Below are positions 16,145-23,206 of a stretch of 44,690 nt of DNA, in pieces. Below the pieces are notes generated by a model. The model worked only from the letters and a program-made list of their open reading frames with translations, ran no database searches and was not told the origin of the DNA. Position 1 is the stretch's first letter, and each line of letters begins with the position of its first letter. Source of the DNA: Streptomyces phaeoluteigriseus (lineage in GTDB: Bacteria > Actinomycetota > Actinomycetes > Streptomycetales > Streptomycetaceae); contig NZ_MPOH02000017.1 in the NCBI RefSeq assembly GCF_001896135.2, positions 296,385 through 341,074 on the forward strand. The letters run 5' to 3'. The translations under genes were made by a program, and so were the position numbers.

Positions 16145-16957
16145 TCACTCAATGAGAGACGAAGTTCGCGCCGATGTCACACCCCCGTGCACACCGGCCC
16201 CCTCACGCCCGGTGGGCGCCCCGAGCGCGCGGGACACACCTCGGGCGGCCGTGCGCACGACGGGAACGACCGCCTTGGCGCCCGCGTCGTTGGGGACGAT
16301 GACCGACAGCGCCGCCACCACCTGGCCGTCCGCGCCACGAACCGGGGCGGCCACACCGAGGGCCTCCTCGTGGACGTAGCCGGGGCAGTAGGCGTAGCCC
16401 CGCTGCCGGACTTCGGCCAAGGCCGCGCGCAGCCGGGTGGGCGTGGCCGGGGTCTTTGGCGTGTGTGCGGTGAGCGGGCCGGCCAGCAGCCGTTCCTTGA
16501 GATCTGCCGGGCCGTGGGCCAGGAGTACCAGGCCGCTGGACGAGGCGTACAGGGACAGGCGTCCGGCGATCCGGGTGTAGTTGACCACCGCGTTCGGCGC
16601 CGAGAGGCGTTCGAGGAACAGCACCTCCTCGCCGTCGAGGACCCCCAGCTGCACATGGTGGCCCACCACGTCGTGCACGCCCTCCATGAACGGCATCGCG
16701 GCGTCCCGCAGGGACAGTGCGGGCGAGGCCCGGACGGCGAGTTCCCAGAGACGGACACCGATACGCACCCGGCGATCGTCGTCCCGGCCCAGGAAACCGT
16801 GGGCGACCAGTTCGCCCACGAGCCGGGAAGCTGTGGCCACGTGCAACCCGGTGCGGCGGGCGATCTCGGAGACGGTCAGCGCCGGCTCCTCCGGGCCGAA
16901 CGCCTCCAGGATGCGAGCGGCACGGGACAGGACCGACTCCTGGTGAGGCGCCTTCAT
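16145..16957 (-). CDS. IclR-family transcriptional regulator
   Basis: A 270-residue regulator with an N-terminal winged HTH (SVLSRAARILEAFG, then LTVSEIARRTGLHVATASRLVGELV) and an IclR effector domain (HHVQLGVLDGEEVLFLERL, SGLVLLAHG, GYVHEEALGVAAPV). IclR proteins often control catabolism of aromatic acids, which fits the downstream reductase and P450. The ATG at 16957 follows GAGGAG. It is 68 bp upstream of the reductase on the same strand, so it may be the first gene of the operon. A small inverted repeat, TCTCA-N5-TGAGA (16143-16157), overlaps its stop codon and is a weak operator candidate. Confidence 0.88.
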   Translation of the reverse strand: MKAPHQESVLSRAARILEAFGPEEPALTVSEIARRTGLHVATASRLVGELVAHGFLGRDDDRRVRIGVRLWELAVRASPALSLRDAAMPFMEGVHDVVGHHVQLGVLDGEEVLFLERLSAPNAVVNYTRIAGRLSLYASSSGLVLLAHGPADLKERLLAGPLTAHTPKTPATPTRLRAALAEVRQRGYAYCPGYVHEEALGVAAPVRGADGQVVAALSVIVPNDAGAKAVVPVVRTAARGVSRALGAPTGREGAGVHGGVTSARTSSLIE

Positions 16958-16984
16958 CGTGTCACTCCTCGTCCGTACGGCGCG

Positions 16985-17309
16985 TTGTGCCCCGACGCGT
17001 GCGGCCGTCTCGCGCAGCCGGGTGTGGGGCCGAGGCGTGGGTGTGGGCGGGGTGCCACCACAGGGCCTCGCGCTGGGGTACCGTCTCGCGCACGAGTACC
17101 ACGTCGCGCACGGGTACCGCCTCGTAGGGCGGCTCCACCACGCGTACGGCGGAGAGCGGCGCGAGGAGCCGGGCGAGGCGGCCCTGGACGAGGGCGACGC
17201 GGCGGGTGCCGGGCTCGTCGTAGAGGTGGGTGGCGGGGAAGTCGCTGATGACACCGTGCGGCATGAGCAGGGCGACGACGGGCTTGAGGTCGAGGCGGGC
17301 GAGGTTCAC
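16985..17309 (-). pseudogene. LysR-family regulator, collapsed by internal deletion and frameshift
   Basis: The GTG at 17309 begins with VNLARLDLKPVVALL, which looks like the first residues of a LysR helix-turn-helix domain, and then passes within about 30 codons to a LysR C-terminal domain (TRRVALVQGRLARLLAPL, VRVVEPPYEAVPVR, EALWWHPAHTH). The expected last residues (HTRLRETAARVGAQ) are in another frame that has no stop before the IclR start codon. About 170-200 residues are missing. A remnant of the regulator of a neighbouring gene is the likeliest reading. The family call rests on motif recognition only. Confidence 0.55.
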
Positions 17310-17846
17310 GGATCGGCGGTCCCTTGGGGTGGGGCGACGAACGGTGGAATAAACGCGGTGGATGCCGATCATCCACGCAATCTATATCCGTGATCATGGG
17401 CAGCGGGTCCAGATTAGTCCCACCACGATCAGGAGGACATGTTCGTGCAGCCGACGCCGGTCGACGGCGGCCTCACCGCACCACGGCGGGCTCAAGTCGG
17501 TCTCCGACGCGCTACGCAAGGACGTCTCGTGAAGCGGCTGGAGGGCACGGTCGTGCTGCCCTTCGGCACGGCCCACGTAAGGACCGGGCCGCCGCTGCGG
17601 TTCGCGGCCGAGGGCGCGCTCGTGGGCGGCGGCGACGCGTATCGCATCAAGCTGCCCTACCGCATCCGGTGGCCTGCTGCAGACCTGCTGCACGAGTAGA
17701 CCCTTGAGACGCAGCGGCTGATCGCCCGCGAGGGCGGCACGGCTGTCACTCCCGGTCGATCGACCTCATGTACACCCTTGCCCTCCCCATGGCATGCACA
17801 GCGCGCTCCGGGGCACGGGACAGGGACGTGCGAGTGGGGAGTCTGC
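17310..17846. other. Gap with an unrecognised plus-strand ORF fragment
   Basis: Within this gap a plus-strand frame at 17439-17699 translates to a plausible beta-rich segment (RLEGTVVLPFGTAHVRTGPP, LRFAAEGALVGGGDAYRIKL, PYRIRWPAADLLHE). It has no recognised family and its N-terminus looks shuffled, so it is probably the tail of a lost gene. The sequence from about 17700 to 17846 would hold the promoter of the dehalogenase-like gene; no convincing -35/-10 pair was identified. Confidence 0.35.
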
Positions 17847-18725
17847 GTGTTCGACGGCTTTGAGCTGACACGATGCGAGGGAAACGGCGCTTACCTGAGA
17901 GTGCGTCACGGCGGCAGCGGTCCCGCGGTGCTGCTCCTGCACGGCCATCCGCGCACCCACGCGACCTGGCATCGCGTCGCCCCGCTGCTGGTTGAGGCCG
18001 GCCGCACGGTTGTCTGCCCCGACCTGCGCGGCTACGGCCAGTCCGACAAGCCACCGACCGACGCGCAGCACCGTCCGTACTCCAAGCGCGCCATGGCCGA
18101 CGACTGCCTGGCGGTCATGCGCCGCCTCGGACACGAGCGGTTCGCCGTCGTCGGGCACGACCGAGGCGCGTACGTGGCCACCCGCCTCGCCCTGGACCAC
18201 CCCGAGGCCGTGTCCGCCGTGAGCGTGCTGGACGCCGTCCCCATCGGGGAGGCGCTACGGCGCTGCGACGCGACCTTCGCCGCAAGCTGGTGGCACTGGT
18301 TCTTCCTCGGACAGACCGACAAGCCTGCCGAACGCATCATCAACGCCGACCCCGACGCCTGGTACAGGGCCACCCCCGAAGAGATGGGCGTCGACGCCTA
18401 TGAGGACTACCGGCGCGCGATCCACGATCCGGCCACCGTGCACGCCATGTGCGAGGACTACCGGGCCGGCCTCGGAATCGATCGGGAACACGACGAGGCC
18501 GACCGGAGGGCCGGTCGACGCATCGGCGGTCCGCTACAGGTGCTGTGGGCCACCCGCGACGACATGGTCGACCTCTACGGCGACGTGCTGAGCGTCTGGC
18601 GCGAGTGGGCGGGCGACCGGCTGGACGGTGGCCCGATCGCCTCCGGACACCACATCGCCGAAGAAGCGCCCGAGGCGCTCGTCACCGCCCTCCGCGAGTT
18701 CTGGCGCGGCGCCGAAAGGACGTGA
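17847..18725 (+). CDS. Haloacetate dehalogenase-like alpha/beta hydrolase
   Basis: A 292-residue alpha/beta hydrolase of the fluoroacetate dehalogenase/epoxide hydrolase group. HGHPRTHATW forms the oxyanion region, the nucleophile is Asp105 in VGHDRGAY, the acid Asp129 is in VLDAVP, halide-site residues His150-Trp151 are in SWWHWFFLG, and the histidine is in SGHHIAEEAP. All are offset by five from the recalled fluoroacetate dehalogenase numbering (Asp110, Asp134, His155, Trp156). Arg106 is kept, but the second carboxylate-binding arginine (Arg114) is Tyr109 here. The substrate may therefore be neutral. The GTG at 17847 has GGGGA upstream; an in-frame ATG at 17778 lacks one. It is monocistronic. 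Confidence 0.82.
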   Translation: MFDGFELTRCEGNGAYLRVRHGGSGPAVLLLHGHPRTHATWHRVAPLLVEAGRTVVCPDLRGYGQSDKPPTDAQHRPYSKRAMADDCLAVMRRLGHERFAVVGHDRGAYVATRLALDHPEAVSAVSVLDAVPIGEALRRCDATFAASWWHWFFLGQTDKPAERIINADPDAWYRATPEEMGVDAYEDYRRAIHDPATVHAMCEDYRAGLGIDREHDEADRRAGRRIGGPLQVLWATRDDMVDLYGDVLSVWREWAGDRLDGGPIASGHHIAEEAPEALVTALREFWRGAERT

Positions 18726-18763
18726 TCCTCGCGCGAACACTCGACCGACCACTCGAACGCTGT

Positions 18764-18797
18764 ACTGGCCGCTGGCCGACTGGCCGACTGGCCGACT
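18764..18797. repeat. Short tandem repeat (ACTGGCCG units)
   Basis: Four near-identical 7-8 bp units (ACTGGCC, GCTGGCCG, ACTGGCCG, ACTGGCCG) lie just after the dehalogenase-like gene. They are likely replication-slippage repeats, with no evident function. Confidence 0.6.
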
Positions 18798-18889
18798 GGG
18801 GCAGCTGTCATCGGCTGCGACTCCCTCCCGGTCGGACGAGCGCGCCCTTCGGCTCCACCAGGGCAGCAGACGAGGGAGCGCCGGACAAC

Positions 18890-19270
18890 TCACATCCAGG
18901 TCCGCGCGGTCGCCGCGAAGAGATCCGGATCGCTGTGGACGGGAATGACGCACAGCAGGTGTCCGCCCGGTGCCCGCAGCACATGGCACTGGAGCCAACG
19001 AGACACCTCGGTGGCACCGAGCCCCAGAAGGCGGTCGACTTCGGCGTCGACGTCGTCGGTTTCGATATCGATGTGCATGCGCGGCGCATCGGCAACCGAC
19101 TGGACCACGGTGGCCAGCCCGTCCACAGCGCCGACCAGCGACGTGAACTGGGGTTCTGCCGGGTCGACACGGGCGGGCACGCCCAGGGCCGCCGACCAGA
19201 ACCGGGCGGCTGCGGAAGCCTCCCGCTCAGGAGCGTCCACGATCAGCGCGTACATTCTTGATCGGTGCAT
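18890..19270 (-). CDS. VOC-family (glyoxalase/bleomycin-resistance fold) protein
   Basis: A 126-residue single VOC-fold protein, with MYALIVDAPE at the first strand, ARFWSAALG, the MHIDIETDDVDAEV strand-helix, and the closing RAPGGHLLCVIPVHSDP. These folds hold a metal or bind small hydrophobic ligands; enzyme, resistance protein and regulator roles are all known and the sequence does not distinguish them. The start at 19270 (MHRSRMYAL) fits related proteins that begin with the same residues, although no strong ribosome binding site is visible. It is convergent with the dehalogenase-like gene. Confidence 0.8.
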   Translation of the reverse strand: MHRSRMYALIVDAPEREASAAARFWSAALGVPARVDPAEPQFTSLVGAVDGLATVVQSVADAPRMHIDIETDDVDAEVDRLLGLGATEVSRWLQCHVLRAPGGHLLCVIPVHSDPDLFAATARTWM

Positions 19271-19455
19271 GAATGCCACTGTAGGGATCGCAGAGCAGGC
19301 CCGAGACTCCCGAAGGCGTTCTGGCAGCATCCTGCGTCAGCGGAGCTGACCGGTCGGTGTCGCGGTGGGTTGTCGCGGTGGGTTGTCGCGGTGACAGGCG
19401 CCGGCGGACGACGTATTGCGGACGGGGTAGCAGCAGGACAGCTGGAGATCGTCTG

Positions 19456-19908
19456 CTACTGGGGGCGGCGTCCGGTGACGTCCCCGCCCGGATCGTCGGG
19501 CAGGGCGATGCGGGCGGTGACCCGTTTGCCGACCGGCTCGCGCTGGACCTCGAAGCCCTGCGCGACGGCCATGACGATCTCCAGGCCGTGCTGCCCGACC
19601 CTGCCCGCGTCGGCGGCCCGCGCCACCGGCAGCACCGGATCGCTGTCCCACACGACCACCTCCACCAGCGAGCCGACGATACGCAGCTCCAGCAGCACCG
19701 GCCCGGGAGCGTACTTGCGGGCGTTGGTGACCAGCTCGCTGACCACCAGCTGGGTCAGGTCCATCGCGCGAGCGGACACCGGCAGGCCGTGCTCGGCCTG
19801 GACGCGGGCGAGGAAGTCGACCGCGCGATGACGTGCCTCGGCGATACAGGACCCGTCACCGTCCAGGGTGATGGTGTCCTGTATCTGTATCGGAGGGGCG
19901 CCAGGCAT
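19456..19908 (-). CDS. RsbW-like HATPase anti-sigma kinase (paralogue of 1014-1538)
   Basis: A 150-residue HATPase_c_2 protein with N-box ELVTNARKYAPGP, VWDSDP and lid GQHGLEIV. The central 95 residues are nearly identical in layout to the protein at 1014-1538 (shared LPVSARAMD, LVVSELVTNARKYAPGPV, GKR-TARIAL blocks), which indicates duplication. ATG at 19908 (MPGAPPIQIQD) is chosen because GTGAGGAC lies just upstream; a longer frame to 19980 is possible. It diverges from the STAS gene at 20120. Predicted to phosphorylate that STAS protein and restrain an unknown sigma factor. Confidence 0.88.
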   Translation of the reverse strand: MPGAPPIQIQDTITLDGDGSCIAEARHRAVDFLARVQAEHGLPVSARAMDLTQLVVSELVTNARKYAPGPVLLELRIVGSLVEVVVWDSDPVLPVARAADAGRVGQHGLEIVMAVAQGFEVQREPVGKRVTARIALPDDPGGDVTGRRPQ

Positions 19909-20119
19909 GACGCTGTCCTCACCCTCGGGGACTGATTCCGCCGGATCCAACCTCGTTCCCCCGTTCACCTGCCTGCACATACCCCGAACTCTGCCTCACA
20001 TGCCCGTGAACTCGATACGCACGGGAGAGAACCGGTGTTCACCGTAGTATCGGGGCAGGCTGCCAACGCACATCGTGCCGGGGCCGCGAGCCCCACCAGC
20101 GAGCGCATTCGAGGAAATA

Positions 20120-20482
20120 GTGACAGACACCCATGGAGCAGCCCGGCCCGGCCTGTCGATCGACCGCACCACCGTCGACGACATCCGGGTGCTCACCCTG
20201 CGTGGCGAGATCGACCACGCCGTCGCGAACCAGCTCACCGAGGCCCTGCTGTCCTCAAGCGGCGCCACACCACCGAGGACCGTGGTCGACCTCAACGGCG
20301 TGACCTTCATGGACTCCAGCGGTGTGAACGCCCTCATCACCGCCCACCACGCCATGAGCGAAGCTCAGGGATGGCTGCGTATCGCCGCCGCCCAGGCACC
20401 GGTGTTGCGGGTCCTTGAACTGGTCTGCGTCGACCAGGTCATCGGCTGCCATTCCAGCGTCGAACAGGCCCTGGCCGTCTGA
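20120..20482 (+). CDS. STAS-domain anti-sigma antagonist (paralogue of 1707-2078)
   Basis: A 120-residue STAS protein with LRGEIDHAV, VDLNGVTFMDSSGVNAL containing the phosphorylatable serine, and a tail (LRVLELVCVDQVIGCHSSVE) that aligns with the corresponding tail of the protein at 1707-2078. The GTG start at 20120 follows GAGG at 20111-20114; the longer frame from 20075 has no ribosome binding site. With the divergent HATPase it forms a second copy of the partner-switch pair. It is the most likely substrate of the adjacent kinase, though cross-talk with the first copy is possible. Confidence 0.9.
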   Translation: MTDTHGAARPGLSIDRTTVDDIRVLTLRGEIDHAVANQLTEALLSSSGATPPRTVVDLNGVTFMDSSGVNALITAHHAMSEAQGWLRIAAAQAPVLRVLELVCVDQVIGCHSSVEQALAV

Positions 20483-21010
20483 CCCACGCCCTGCCGGACC
20501 CTGCGCCCTACCCGGCTTCCGCGTCCGGGCATCCCGTCGGCGTGAGCGCCGCCGCACGGCCACAGGGGCAGGCCTCCGGTACGCCTGCCCCCTGCGACGA
20601 CAGCATGACACCCTCACGCGCGCCGTGGAGATCACACAACAGGACCGCCCTCCGCCGTCCAACGGACGGCGAAGAGCTGCCAAGGGCTGTGGTCCCAACC
20701 CTTGTTCTGCCGGGTGACCCGCGCCCCCACACTCACACCTGGCAGGTCCGGCCGGTCAGGAAAGGCAGCCAGATCGGCGCCCGTCGACTCTGGATGACTG
20801 CGGCACCCGCCCCGCGGAGCGCCCAGCGGCGCAGCACGAACACGGCGCTGGAGAGGCTGCGCTCCCCGCTCCGCCCCCGCGTCATGGACGGCACCGGACC
20901 CGCCGGAGCCGAGAGCCGGATCAGTGCCGCGCGCACGGGTGGACTGCCGGCGGTACGGCGCACAGTGGCTGCTCCCCCGGGCCGGCCGACGCGCAGATCG
21001 ACGGCGCCGG
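20483..21010. other. Intergenic region without a clear gene
   Basis: About 530 bp between the STAS gene and the convergent NTF2-like gene. Only shadow-like open frames are visible and no strong terminator stem was found. Confidence 0.4.
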
Positions 21011-21508
21011 TCAGAGGCCGAGATCGCTGAGGCCGGGGTGCTCGTCGGGACGCCGACCCAGCGGCCAGAAGTACTGACGCTCCGACTCGTCGATCGGCAG
21101 GGTGTTGATGGACGCGTGGCGGGTGTGCATCAGCCCGTGCTCGCCGAACTCCCAGTTCTCGTTGCCGTAGGAGCGGTACCAGTGGCCGGCGTCGTCGCGG
21201 TGCTCGTACGCGAAGCGCACCGCGATGCGGTTGCCGTCGTAGGCCCACAACTCCTTGATCAGGCGATACTCGTGTTCGGTGTTCCACTTGCGCTTCAGGA
21301 GCGCCCGGATCTCTTCCCGGCCGGTGGCGAACTCCGAGCGGTTGCGCCAGCGCGAGTCGTCCGTGTAGCCCAGCGACACCCTCTGCGGGTCGCGGGAGTT
21401 CCACGCGTCCTCGGCCAGGCGGACCTTCTCGGTCGCGGTCGCCCGCGTGAACGGCGGCACCGGCGGGCGAATCGCGTCGGTCATGTCAGCTCGAATCGCG
21501 TCGGTCAT
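21011..21508 (-). CDS. DUF1348 (NTF2/SnoaL-like) protein
   Basis: A 165-residue protein with the DUF1348 signature: a helical start (KVRLAEDAWNSRDPQRVSLG), then YTDDSRWRNRSEFATGREEI, LLKRKW, IAVRFAYEHRDDAGHWYRSY, GNENWEF and GLMHTRHASIN. The fold is a cone-like alpha/beta barrel; biochemical roles of this family are poorly known. The first eight codons and the start site are duplicated (MTDAIRAD/MTDAIRPP), so two in-frame ATGs exist at 21508 and 21484. The outer one has GAGGAG upstream. It diverges from a TetR gene, with two matched operators between them, so it is very likely that regulator's target. Confidence 0.85.
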   Translation of the reverse strand: MTDAIRADMTDAIRPPVPPFTRATATEKVRLAEDAWNSRDPQRVSLGYTDDSRWRNRSEFATGREEIRALLKRKWNTEHEYRLIKELWAYDGNRIAVRFAYEHRDDAGHWYRSYGNENWEFGEHGLMHTRHASINTLPIDESERQYFWPLGRRPDEHPGLSDLGL

Positions 21509-21515
21509 GTCAGCT
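21468..21515. repeat. 24-bp perfect tandem duplication over the start codon of the DUF1348 gene
   Basis: Two exact copies of a 24-bp unit (21468-21491 and 21492-21515) span the translation initiation region. The unit is a multiple of three, so the frame is kept and eight codons including ATG are doubled. Confidence 0.9.
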
Positions 21516-21556
21516 CCTCGATCGGGACTCACGGCTGAGGCGGCAAGCCCCACTCC

Positions 21557-21582
21557 CGGGGGAGAACGTCCGTTCTCCCCCG
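21557..21582. promoter_or_regulatory. TetR operator 1 (GAGAAC-N4-GTTCTC core)
   Basis: A perfect palindrome with 11-bp arms (CGGGGGAGAAC / GTTCTCCCCCG) around a 4-bp centre. The core GAGAAC-N4-GTTCTC recurs at 21597-21612, 35 bp to the right. It lies between the divergent DUF1348 and TetR genes. Confidence 0.75.
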
Positions 21583-21596
21583 TGTTCTGTACAGTA

Positions 21597-21612
21597 GAGA
21601 ACGACGGTTCTC
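21597..21612. promoter_or_regulatory. TetR operator 2 (GAGAAC-N4-GTTCTC)
   Basis: A second perfect GAGAAC-N4-GTTCTC site, 16 bp before the TetR start codon and placed to block its own ribosome binding or promoter region. Confidence 0.7.
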
Positions 21613-21628
21613 CACACAAGGGGCAGAC

Positions 21629-22237
21629 ATGCTGGACCGTGAGACGGCACGGGAGCAGGTATTGCAGGCAGCCGAGGCGCTCTTCTACGCCCAGGGCGTC
21701 CAGGCCGTGGGAATGGACGCGGTACGCGGCACCTCCGGCGTCTCACTCAAGCGCCTCTACCAGCTGTTCCCCTCCAAAGAGGCACTCGTGCTGCAGTTCC
21801 TGGAGCGGCGGGACACCTCGTGGCGCCAGGCCCTCGCCCGCTACGTCGACACGCACGCCACACCGGACGAGCAGGTCCTCGCCGTGTACGACTGGCTGCA
21901 CCAGTGGTTCTCGGAGCCCGACTACCGTGGGTGCGCCTTCATCAACTCCTTCGGCGAACTCGGCGGCATCTCAACCGCTGTCGCCGATCAGGCACGGCAC
22001 CACAAGCAGGCCTTCCGCGACTACCTCGCCGGCCTCGTCGAAGCCACTGGACTGCCGCAGGAACTCGCCGACCAGCTCAACCTGTTGGCCGAAGGCGCCA
22101 TCACCACCTCCGCCATCACCGGCACCCCCGAGCCGGCACACCAGGCACGCGAGGCGGCTCGCCTGCTCATGCAGGCACACAGACAGACCGAGAAGGTCGA
22201 CACCCAGGACGCTCAGGACACTCAGCTCACTCACTGA
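21629..22237 (+). CDS. TetR-family transcriptional regulator
   Basis: A 202-residue intact TetR regulator. The N-terminal HTH is clear (REQVLQAAEALFYAQGVQAV, then MDAVRGTSGVSLKRLYQLFPSKEALV), followed by an all-helical ligand domain with LHQWFSEPDYRGCAFINSFGEL, typical of the TetR subgroup that carries a cysteine in RGCAF. The ATG at 21629 follows AAGGGG. Two identical-core palindromes upstream indicate autoregulation and control of the divergent DUF1348 gene. The C-terminal tail (DTQDAQDTQLTH) is polar and probably disordered. The inducer is unknown; the pairing with an NTF2-like protein suggests a small organic ligand. Confidence 0.9.
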   Translation: MLDRETAREQVLQAAEALFYAQGVQAVGMDAVRGTSGVSLKRLYQLFPSKEALVLQFLERRDTSWRQALARYVDTHATPDEQVLAVYDWLHQWFSEPDYRGCAFINSFGELGGISTAVADQARHHKQAFRDYLAGLVEATGLPQELADQLNLLAEGAITTSAITGTPEPAHQAREAARLLMQAHRQTEKVDTQDAQDTQLTH

Positions 22238-22455
22238 GCCCTGGCGCCGTACAAGTATGCGAAAGCAGCGCCGAGACAGTGCCGTCGCCGTGAAGGTGGG
22301 GCCGGTCGCCGCGCGCGGCGCCGACTGCGCTCCCACCTCAGGGTCCAGTCGAAGAAGAACAGAGAGGCTCGGGCATACGGGGAAGCCGTCTCAGCCATGG
22401 CCCCTGCCCTTCCTTCGTGTGCGATCCGCGACGTTCGGACCCTCGGTACTGGAAG

Positions 22456-22493
22456 CTGACCCCGCATTGCGTTCAAGGCATATGATGTTGCCC
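22456..22493 (+). promoter_or_regulatory. Probable promoter giving a leaderless XRE-cupin transcript
   Basis: A good -10 (TATGAT, 22481-22486) lies 7 bp before the ATG at 22494, with a -35-like CTGACC at 22456-22461 (19-bp spacing). Transcription would start at or next to the ATG. Half-sites TTGCGT (22467-22472) and ACGCAA (22497-22502) flank the -10 as an inverted pair, as an autoregulatory operator would. Confidence 0.5.
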
Positions 22494-23087
22494 ATGACGC
22501 AAGAAGGTGGAGAGCTGGACAGCCTGGTACGCAAACGCATCCGCGCGCTGCGGGTGGCGCAGGGCTGGTCGCTGGAGGAGTTGGCCCGCCGGGCGAACCT
22601 CAGCCAGTCCTCGCTCAGCCGCATCGAGAACGGCCAGCGCCGCCTCGCGCTGGATCAGCTCGTCACCCTCGCGCGCGCCCTGGACACCACCCTCGACCAG
22701 CTCGTCGAGAACGCCGCCGACGATGTCGTCACCAGCCCGACGATCGACGCCGCCCACGGCCGGATGCGCTGGCCCGTCAAGGGTGACCCCGGCATGAGCG
22801 TCGTACGCCAGCGCATGACCGAACCACCGCCCGAGAACCCGGCCCGCATGCGTGCCCACCCGGGACGCGAGTGGCTCGTCGTCCTGTCCGGCACCGCGAT
22901 CCTCATGCTCGGCCACCGCCGCTTCCGCATCGAGACCAACCAGGCCGCCGAGTTCCCCACGATGATGCCGCACGCCATCGGCGCCGAAGGCGGGCCCTGC
23001 GAGATCCTGGGCATCTTCGACCGCGACGCCCGCCGCGGCCACCAGAACGAGGGCCCCGACCGCGACGCACAGGACACTCTCGAATGA
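22494..23087 (+). CDS. XRE-family regulator with C-terminal cupin domain
   Basis: A 197-residue two-domain regulator. The Cro/CI-type HTH spans about residues 10-65 (RKRIRALRVAQGWSLEELAR, RANLSQSSLSRIENGQRRLA) and a cupin sensor domain spans about 95-185 (HPGREWLVVLSGTAILMLGH, FPTMMPHAIGAEGGPCEILG). Such regulators usually sense a small molecule through the cupin and repress a neighbouring catabolic or resistance gene. The ATG at 22494 is preferred because a -10 box 7 bp upstream predicts a leaderless mRNA; in-frame ATGs at 22482 and 22485 are alternatives. The methyltransferase gene 120 bp downstream is on the same strand and carries a related operator-like palindrome. Confidence 0.88.
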   Translation: MTQEGGELDSLVRKRIRALRVAQGWSLEELARRANLSQSSLSRIENGQRRLALDQLVTLARALDTTLDQLVENAADDVVTSPTIDAAHGRMRWPVKGDPGMSVVRQRMTEPPPENPARMRAHPGREWLVVLSGTAILMLGHRRFRIETNQAAEFPTMMPHAIGAEGGPCEILGIFDRDARRGHQNEGPDRDAQDTLE

Positions 23088-23150
23088 CGCGCGGCGCGAC
23101 GGCCCCAGCGGCCACATCTTGCGCGCCCGGCAGCAGAACCGCCCATCATC

Positions 23151-23165
23151 TTGCGTAATACGGAA
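23151..23165. promoter_or_regulatory. Operator-like palindrome before the methyltransferase
   Basis: TTGCGT-AAT-ACGGAA is a near-perfect 15-bp palindrome (one mismatch per arm), 42 bp before the methyltransferase start. The TTGCGT half-site also occurs, inverted, around the XRE-cupin promoter, so it may be that regulator's target. Weak -35/-10 candidates (TTGATG at 23167, TAGCGT at 23195) follow it. Confidence 0.45.
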
Positions 23166-23206
23166 GTTGATGTGCCGCAGAGGCATGACCGTCCTAGCGT
23201 GAAGGC

